Part shown: one piece after another, positions 58,767-64,000 of the stretch | Layout: each line of letters begins with the position of its first letter | Position numbering within the stretch: position 1 is the stretch's first letter | DNA from: Leifsonia sp. Root1293 | GTDB lineage: Bacteria; Actinomycetota; Actinomycetes; Actinomycetales; Microbacteriaceae | DNA length: 64,000 nucleotides | Reading direction: 5' to 3' | Assembly (NCBI RefSeq): GCF_001425325.1 | Contig: NZ_LMEH01000001.1 | Span: 605,898 to 669,897, forward strand | Position numbers and translations under genes: made by a program | The notes under the pieces: generated by a model | Databases searched by the model: none | What the model was told of the DNA's origin: nothing | What the model saw: only the letters and a program-made list of their open reading frames with translations

Positions 58767-59606
58767 ATGCTGAGAATCGCAGTGCCCAACAAGGGCTCAC
58801 TGTCCGAGACCGCCGCCGACATGCTCTCGGAGGCCGGATACGCCGGTCGTCGCGACGCCAAGGAGCTGCACATCGTCGACGAGCGCAACGGCGTCGAGTT
58901 CTTCTACCTGCGCCCGCGCGACATCGCCACCTACGTCGGCTCCGGCGCGCTCGACGTCGGCATCACGGGACGCGACCTGCTCATCGACTCCGGCTCGGAA
59001 GCGACCGAGACGGCGGAGCTCGAGTTCGCCCGCTCCACCTTCCGCTTCGCCGGTCCGGCGGAGAGGTTCACCGATCTCGCCGACCTCGAAGGGGTTCGCG
59101 TCGCCACGAGCTACCCGATCCTCGTCGGGGAGTTCCTCGAGCGCCACGGGATCGCGGCCACCCTGGTGACCCTCGATGGCGCCGTCGAGTCTGCCGTCCG
59201 TCTCGGCGTGGCCGATGCCATCGCCGACGTCGTCGAGACCGGCACGACGCTTCGCAAGGCCGGCCTCTCGGTCTTCGGACCCGTCATCCTCGAGTCGACG
59301 GCCGTGCTCATCAGCTCACCCGACGAGAAGCCGGGCACGGCCACGCTCCTGCGCAGGCTCCAGGGAGTGCTCGTCGCACGGCGCTACGTGCTCATGGACT
59401 ACGACGTGCCTGCCCGCCTGCTGGTGCAGGCCACGGCTCTCGCCCCCGGTTTCGAGTCGCCGACGGTCTCGCCCCTGCACGACCCCGACTGGGTCGCCGT
59501 GCGCGTGATGATTCCCCGCGACGACACCAACAACGTCATGGATGCGCTCTACGAGCTCGGCGCCCGCGCCATCCTGGTCACGACCATCCACGCCGCGCGG
59601 CTCTAG
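58767..59606 (+). CDS. hisG: ATP phosphoribosyltransferase (long form)
   Basis: First, feedback-inhibited step of histidine synthesis from ATP and PRPP. At 279 residues it is the long form with a C-terminal ACT-like regulatory domain ([24 protein letters not shown]), so no HisZ partner is needed. It begins [19 protein letters not shown], and the PRPP site lies in [17 protein letters not shown] 58767 is chosen over an upstream ATG because the family N-terminus starts here. Confidence 0.95.
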   Translation: MLRIAVPNKGSLSETAADMLSEAGYAGRRDAKELHIVDERNGVEFFYLRPRDIATYVGSGALDVGITGRDLLIDSGSEATETAELEFARSTFRFAGPAERFTDLADLEGVRVATSYPILVGEFLERHGIAATLVTLDGAVESAVRLGVADAIADVVETGTTLRKAGLSVFGPVILESTAVLISSPDEKPGTATLLRRLQGVLVARRYVLMDYDVPARLLVQATALAPGFESPTVSPLHDPDWVAVRVMIPRDDTNNVMDALYELGARAILVTTIHAARL

Positions 59607-59616
59607 GGAGGCTGGC

Positions 59617-60381
59617 ATGTCACTCTCCGTGCGCGTGATCCCGTGCCTCGACGTGGCAGACGGCCGCGTGGTGAAGGGCGTCAACTTCCTCAACCTGCGC
59701 GACGCCGGCGACCCGGTCGAACTCGCCCGCACCTACTACGAACAGGGCGCGGACGAGATCACCTTCCTCGACGTCACGGCCACGGTCGACGACCGCTCGA
59801 CCACCTACGACATCGTCGAGCGCACGGCCGAGCAGGTCTTCATCCCGCTCACCGTCGGCGGCGGCGTGCGCAGCGCCGACGACGTGGCGCGTCTCCTGGC
59901 GTGCGGCGCCGACAAGATCGGCGTGAACAGTGCGGCCATCCGTCGTCCGGAGCTCATCGGCGAGATCGCCGATCGCTTCGGAGCCCAGGTCCTCGTGCTG
60001 TCGCTCGACGTGAAGCGCAGTCCGTCCACGCCGTCGGGCTTCGTCGTGACGACTCACGGCGGTCGCACCGAGACGACCCTCGACGCCCTCGATTGGGCCA
60101 GGCGGGCCATCGAGCTGGGCGCCGGTGAGCTGCTGGTCAACTCCATCGATGCCGACGGAACCAAGGCCGGGTTCGATCTGGAGCTGGTGCGCGCCATGCG
60201 CGCGGTCAGCAGTGTTCCGGTCATCGCATCGGGCGGGGCCGGCGCCATCGAGCACTTCGCCCCGGCCATCGGGGCAGGGGCGGATGCCGTGCTCGCCGCG
60301 AGCGTCTTCCACGACGGGCTGCTCACCATCGGCCAGGTCAAGCAGGAACTCGCACGAGAGGGAGCGGTGGTCCGCGCATGA
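59617..60381 (+). CDS. hisF: Imidazole glycerol phosphate synthase subunit HisF
   Basis: Cyclase subunit that closes the imidazole ring and releases AICAR. The 254-residue barrel has [17 protein letters not shown] with the catalytic Asp of [21 protein letters not shown] with the second Asp, and [12 protein letters not shown] strong AGGGAGG RBS precedes ATG 59617. The partner glutaminase gene hisH is not in the window. Confidence 0.96.
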   Translation: MSLSVRVIPCLDVADGRVVKGVNFLNLRDAGDPVELARTYYEQGADEITFLDVTATVDDRSTTYDIVERTAEQVFIPLTVGGGVRSADDVARLLACGADKIGVNSAAIRRPELIGEIADRFGAQVLVLSLDVKRSPSTPSGFVVTTHGGRTETTLDALDWARRAIELGAGELLVNSIDADGTKAGFDLELVRAMRAVSSVPVIASGGAGAIEHFAPAIGAGADAVLAASVFHDGLLTIGQVKQELAREGAVVRA

Positions 60382-60797
60382 ACACCACGGAGCAGGGCGA
60401 GACTCCGGCCGGAACCGACGTCGACGCCGTGCTGGCGCGGGCGACGTTCGGCAGCGACGGGTTGCTGCCCGCCGTCATCCAGGAGTGGGACACCCGCGAG
60501 GTGCTCATGCTCGGATGGATGGATTCCGAGGCGCTGCGCCGCACTCTCACCGAGGGCCGCGTCACCTTCTGGTCACGGTCACGCCAGGAGTACTGGCGCA
60601 AGGGCGACACGTCCGGCCACGCCCAGTACGTGCGCGGTGCAGCGCTCGACTGCGATGCCGACACGCTGCTCGTGCAGGTCGAGCAGATCGGTGCCGCCTG
60701 CCACACGGGCGAGCACAGCTGCTTCGACGTGGATCCGCTCCGGCCCGTGACGGCATCGGCACCCTCGAGCCCGACCGAGAACCCGGAGGAATCATGA
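60378..60797 (+). CDS. hisI: Phosphoribosyl-AMP cyclohydrolase
   Basis: Third histidine step, opening the adenine ring. The 139-residue protein has [34 protein letters not shown], the Asp/Cys metal region [21 protein letters not shown] and HSCFD. It overlaps hisF by 4 bp and trpE by 4 bp, joining the histidine and tryptophan branches in one operon. Confidence 0.95.
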   Translation: MNTTEQGETPAGTDVDAVLARATFGSDGLLPAVIQEWDTREVLMLGWMDSEALRRTLTEGRVTFWSRSRQEYWRKGDTSGHAQYVRGAALDCDADTLLVQVEQIGAACHTGEHSCFDVDPLRPVTASAPSSPTENPEES

Positions 60798-62326
60798 CGT
60801 CCGCCACCGGAACGACCACCCGTGAGACGTTCGACGCCCTCACGCCGGATCACCGCGTCATCCCCGTCATCCGCGAGCTGTTCGCCGACGCGGAATCGCC
60901 TGTCGCCATCTATCGCAAGCTCACCGGCGGACGCCCGGGCAGCTTCCTGCTCGAGTCAGCGGAGCAGGGCGGCATCTGGTCGCGCTACTCGTTCGTCGGC
61001 GTCAACTCCTTCGGCGTTCTCACCCAGCACGAGGACTCGGTGCGGTGGATCGGAGCGACCGAGACCGCGGACCGCATCCTCGGCGACATCGGCGGCCTCG
61101 CCCCGCTCGAGGTGCTCGGACAGGTCTACACCCGCTGGCAGACCGCCCCAGTCGACGGCCACCCTCCGCTCACCGGTGGACTCGTCGGCTTCATCGGCTG
61201 GGAGGCCGTGCGCCAGCTCGAGCACCTGCCGAACCGCCCGCCGGCCGACTACGAGGTTCCGGGGCAGGCATTCGCCTTCGTCGCCGACCTCGTCGTACTC
61301 GACCACAGGTTCGGCACGGTGTCGCTCATCGCGAGCGTGTTGAACGACGGCGAGGCGACGACGGATGCTGCCTGGGCCGACGCCCAGGCCAGGCTCGACG
61401 CCCTGCAGGCCGCCCTCGCGGCGCCGTCGGAACCCGCCCTGGCCATCGTCGACCTGACGACGCCGGCCGATCCGACCCATCGCGTGCCCCGGGCGGACTA
61501 CGAGAACGCCGTCGAGAAGTCCAAGCACTACGTGCGCGAGGGCGACGTCTTCCAGGTCGTCGTCTCCCAGCGGTTCGATCATCCGGCCGAGGCGCACCCG
61601 CTCGACGTCTATCGGGTGCTCCGCAGCCTGAATCCCAGCCCGTACATGTACCTGCTGAGCCTCGAGGACGCGACGGGAGAGCCGTACTGGATCGTCGGGT
61701 CGTCTCCCGAGTCGCTCGTCAAGGTGCAGGACGGCCGCACGTTCACGCATCCGATCGCAGGTTCCCGCCCGCGCGGCGCGAACCCCGAGGAGGACGCCGA
61801 CCTCGAGAAGGAGCTGCTCGCCGACGCCAAGGAGCGCGCCGAGCACCTCATGCTGGTCGACCTGGCGCGCAACGACCTCTCGCGGGTCTGCACGGCGGGA
61901 ACGGTGGAGGTCACCGAGTTCATGCGCGTCGAGCGCTTCAGCCACATCATGCACATCGTGTCCTCGGTCGAGGGCGACCTCGCTCCGGGGCGGACTGCCA
62001 TCGACGCCTTCAGGGCCACGTTCCCCGCCGGCACCCTCTCCGGTGCTCCGAAGCCGCGCGCCCTCGAGATCATCGATGAGCTCGAACCGGCTCAGCGCGG
62101 CGTCTACGGCGGTGTGGTCGGGTACTTCGGCTTCGGGGGAGACGCCGACCTGGCCATCGCCATCCGCACCGCCGTCATCGCCGGCGGAGTCGCTCATGTG
62201 CAGGCAGGAGCGGGCCTGGTGGCTGACTCCGACCCGGCGACGGAGTACGAGGAGTCGCGCACCAAGGCAGCGGCGCCCCTCCGTGCCGTCGCCATCGCCA
62301 ACGCCATGACGCGGGTGGCGCAGTGA
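60794..62326 (+). CDS. trpE: Anthranilate synthase component I
   Basis: Converts chorismate plus ammonia (from the TrpG glutaminase) to anthranilate. The 510-residue protein has the tryptophan feedback motif LLES (52-55), VSQRFDHPAEAHPLDVYRVLR, PSPYMYLL, GSSPESLVK, RPRGANPEEDADLEKELLADAKERAEHLMLVDLARND (quoted here in overlapping parts of one chorismate-binding domain) and AGTLSGAPKPRA. No trp leader peptide or attenuator precedes it, because it overlaps hisI. trpG is not adjacent. Confidence 0.95.
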   Translation: MTSATGTTTRETFDALTPDHRVIPVIRELFADAESPVAIYRKLTGGRPGSFLLESAEQGGIWSRYSFVGVNSFGVLTQHEDSVRWIGATETADRILGDIGGLAPLEVLGQVYTRWQTAPVDGHPPLTGGLVGFIGWEAVRQLEHLPNRPPADYEVPGQAFAFVADLVVLDHRFGTVSLIASVLNDGEATTDAAWADAQARLDALQAALAAPSEPALAIVDLTTPADPTHRVPRADYENAVEKSKHYVREGDVFQVVVSQRFDHPAEAHPLDVYRVLRSLNPSPYMYLLSLEDATGEPYWIVGSSPESLVKVQDGRTFTHPIAGSRPRGANPEEDADLEKELLADAKERAEHLMLVDLARNDLSRVCTAGTVEVTEFMRVERFSHIMHIVSSVEGDLAPGRTAIDAFRATFPAGTLSGAPKPRALEIIDELEPAQRGVYGGVVGYFGFGGDADLAIAIRTAVIAGGVAHVQAGAGLVADSDPATEYEESRTKAAAPLRAVAIANAMTRVAQ

Positions 62327-62339
62327 TGAGGACCGCGTA

Positions 62340-62954
62340 GTGCAGAAGCCGAAGTACAAGGTCATCCTCGTCGTCGTGATCGGGGCGGCACTGGCCCTGC
62401 TCGCCGCGACACAGCAGTGGTTCACCCTCGCGGTGACGTCGGGAGCCGGCGGGTCGACCGAGCTCGCCGTGAGCGGAGCCGTCGCGGCTCCGGCGCTCAG
62501 CGCTCTCGCCTTCGCGGCGCTCGCCCTGGCCGCGGCCCTCGCCATCGCCGGACCCTTCATCCGCATCGTGCTCGGCGTGCTCGGAGTACTGCTCGGTGCC
62601 AGCGTGATCCTCTCGACCACGCTCGCGCTCGGCGACCCCATCGCGGCCGGAGCGTCGGTCGTCACGGCGGCGACGGGGGTCTCGGGATCCGAGTCCGTGC
62701 ACGAGCTGGTCGGCTCCGTCGCAGGCAGTGCGTGGCCGGTGCTGGCGCTCGTCGCCGGCATCGTCATCGCCCTCGGCGCGATCGGCGTCCTCGTCACGAC
62801 CCGTCGCTGGCCGGCATCCGCCCGCAAGTACCAGGCCGTTCGCCTCGAGAGCACCGAGGTGAGCGCGAAGGACCGCGCGGTCGACGAATGGGACGAGCTG
62901 TCCCGTGGCGACGACCCGACCGCCGAGCCCGACGCCGGCTCGGCCAACCGATAG
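62340..62954 (+). CDS. Trp biosynthesis-associated membrane protein
   Basis: A 204-residue protein with four predicted TM helices (for example [40 protein letters not shown]) and a polar C-terminal tail. The first TM ends in ATQQWF, and the SGxxxxPAL-like [12 protein letters not shown] segment fits the actinobacterial family that always lies next to trpE. Its function is not known. GTG 62340 is 13 bp after trpE. Confidence 0.88.
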   Translation: MQKPKYKVILVVVIGAALALLAATQQWFTLAVTSGAGGSTELAVSGAVAAPALSALAFAALALAAALAIAGPFIRIVLGVLGVLLGASVILSTTLALGDPIAAGASVVTAATGVSGSESVHELVGSVAGSAWPVLALVAGIVIALGAIGVLVTTRRWPASARKYQAVRLESTEVSAKDRAVDEWDELSRGDDPTAEPDAGSANR

Positions 62955-62985
62955 ACTTCTCCAGCACCCCAACTCGCACGAGGAG
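62952..62985 (+). promoter_or_regulatory. Candidate -10 (TAGACT) and RBS for the HGxxPAAW gene
   Basis: TAGACT overlaps the preceding TAG stop at 62952-62957 and would start a transcript near 62964. The RBS GAGGAG is at 62980-62985, 4 bp before ATG 62990. Confidence 0.4.
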
Positions 62986-62989
62986 AACC

Positions 62990-63220
62990 ATGAGTACAGA
63001 GACCGCCGAGCTCGGACACGGACATTCGCCGGCCGCCTGGACCGCTGTCATCATCATGCTGGTCGCTTTCACGATCGGCACCGTCGCCTTCTTCTTCGAG
63101 CTCGTCTGGCTGGTCTGGGCCTCGGCCGTGCTCCTCGTCATCGGTGCTCTCGTCGGATGGGCTCTGGCACGCGCCGGGTACGGCGTCGGTGGCTCGAAGA
63201 CCACGGTGAGAGAACACTGA
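62990..63220 (+). CDS. HGxxPAAW family small membrane protein
   Basis: 76 residues with the namesake HGHSPAAW at the N-terminus, then two TM helices ([20 protein letters not shown] and [20 protein letters not shown]). Found between trpE and trpC in many actinobacteria; no function is known. Its stop overlaps the apparent trpC start. Confidence 0.88.
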   Translation: MSTETAELGHGHSPAAWTAVIIMLVAFTIGTVAFFFELVWLVWASAVLLVIGALVGWALARAGYGVGGSKTTVREH

Positions 63221-63996
63221 ACCTCCTGACCGCCCTCACGAGCGGATCGATCGAGGACTCGGAGACGCGCCGCAGCGAGCGACCGCTCGCCGACGTCGAG
63301 CGGGTGGCCATCGCACGGCCGGCAGCCCTCGATGCTCTGTCCGCACTCGCTCCCGCGGATGCCGTGCGCATCATCGCGGAGGTCAAGCGCGCCAGCCCGT
63401 CGCGGGGTTCGCTCGCCGCCATCGCAGACCCAGCGGCCCTCGCGCTCTCCTACGAGCGCGGCGGTGCCTCGGCGATCAGCGTGCTGACCGAGGAGCGTCG
63501 TTTCGGCGGGTCCCTCGCCGACCTCGAGGCCGTGCGCGCGGCCGTGGGCATCCCCGTGCTGCGCAAGGACTTCATCGGCACGGCGTACCAGGTGTTCGAG
63601 GCCCGCGCCGCCGGCGCCGACCTCGTGCTGCTCATCGTGGCCGCACTCGAGCAGCCGGTCCTGGCCGAGCTGCACGCCCTCATCGGCGAACTCGGAATGA
63701 CGGCTCTGGTCGAGACTCACAGCGGCGAGGAGCTCTCGCGGGCCATCGACATCGGTGCCGGGCTCATCGGCGTCAACGCCCGCGACCTCTCCACCTTCGA
63801 GCTCGACCGCGATCTCTTCGGCCGGCTCGCCGCATCCATCCCCGACGGCGTCATCCGCGTCGCCGAATCCGCCGTCAAGACGGTCGACGACGTCGCGCAC
63901 TACCGCGCGGCCGGCGCCGACGTCGTCCTCGTCGGCGAAGCCCTCGTCACCCATGGCGACCCGGAATCCACGCTCCACGACTTCCTGCAGGTGTGA
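63217..63996 (+). CDS. trpC: Indole-3-glycerol phosphate synthase, apparent CTG start
   Basis: Closes the indole ring in tryptophan synthesis. The 259-residue TIM barrel has [13 protein letters not shown] (E55, K57, S60), [60 protein letters not shown] and VAESAVKT, so it is complete. No ATG, GTG or TTG exists in frame near the family N-terminus. The only fitting codon is CTG at 63217, which makes the same 4-bp overlap (CTGA) with the upstream stop that ATGA does elsewhere, with GAGAGA just upstream. The window ends 4 bp after the stop. Confidence 0.93.
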   Translation: MNLLTALTSGSIEDSETRRSERPLADVERVAIARPAALDALSALAPADAVRIIAEVKRASPSRGSLAAIADPAALALSYERGGASAISVLTEERRFGGSLADLEAVRAAVGIPVLRKDFIGTAYQVFEARAAGADLVLLIVAALEQPVLAELHALIGELGMTALVETHSGEELSRAIDIGAGLIGVNARDLSTFELDRDLFGRLAASIPDGVIRVAESAVKTVDDVAHYRAAGADVVLVGEALVTHGDPESTLHDFLQV

Positions 63997-64000
63997 AAAC

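Noticed and set aside
60700-60793. Possible trp attenuator before trpE
   Set aside because: trpE overlaps the end of hisI by 4 bp; there is no leader peptide with Trp codons and no terminator stem.
60956-63217. A 753-codon minus-strand ORF across trpE and its membrane-protein neighbours
   Set aside because: It crosses three clear plus-strand genes, and the low-complexity translation resembles reversed coding sequence.

Overview
The window is 64 kb of GC-rich chromosome with dense, mostly plus-strand genes, GTG/TTG starts and many 4-bp ATGA/GTGA overlaps. It looks like an actinobacterium, most probably a member of the Microbacteriaceae. The arguments are gene content and order: the actinobacterial mIHF domain, a helicase-dead PriA, the HGxxPAAW and TrpE-associated membrane proteins, the type 2 OMP decarboxylase, and the blocks thrS-HIT, pdxST-yebC-ruvCAB-yajC-secDF-rel and alaS-ruvX-mltG-aro-efp-nusB-pyr. 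The family assignment is inference; no rRNA or tRNA gene lies in the window. No insertion sequence, prophage, plasmid or CRISPR signature was found. Nearly all of it is conserved housekeeping sequence.

Layout. (1) 1-9.0 kb, accessory: a GH38 alpha-mannosidase (cut by the window edge) coupled to a GPH-family sugar symporter, a secreted purple-acid-phosphatase-like metallophosphoesterase with a PKD domain, a secreted protein of unknown function with an Ig-like C-terminus, and a PAP2 phosphatase/lipid kinase fusion. (2) 9.1-23.6 kb: thrS, a HIT hydrolase, a REP-like hairpin, pdxY divergent from pdxST, a DUF1697 gene, yebC, ruvCAB, yajC-secDF and the bifunctional (p)ppGpp enzyme gene. The pgsA/acyltransferase/pimA genes that often sit between the HIT gene and pdxS in actinobacteria are absent. 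(3) 23.5-29.4 kb: an AbiEi-like ORF, a DUF349 protein and a membrane-anchored cyclophilin on the minus strand, then rarA, rpsD with a structured leader, and two small envelope proteins. (4) 29.5-39.3 kb: alaS, ruvX, mltG, five shikimate genes (aroE, aroC, aroK, aroB, aroQ), efp and nusB. (5) 39.3-50.5 kb: a minus-strand glycosyltransferase, then the PyrR-controlled pyrimidine operon (pyrR, pyrB, pyrC, membrane protein, carA, carB, pyrF) running into an mIHF-guanylate kinase fusion. (6) 50.5-57.6 kb: rpoZ, coaBC, metK, priA, fmt, rsmB. (7) 57.7-64 kb: rpe, hisE, hisG, hisF, hisI, trpE, two membrane proteins and trpC.

How it fits together: the shikimate block makes chorismate, which TrpE and TrpC consume. 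PRPP is used by the pyrimidine and histidine enzymes, and rpe feeds the pentose-phosphate pool behind PRPP. The most interesting items are the mIHF-Gmk fusion, the rpsD leader with a possible pseudoknot, the PyrR-binding hairpin before pyrR, a set of apparently leaderless promoters (TANNNT 6-8 nt before the start codon at five genes), a duplicated 30-bp unit inside pyrC, an apparent CTG start for trpC, and a large interrupted inverted repeat after nusB. I see no coherent, wholly new multi-gene system.
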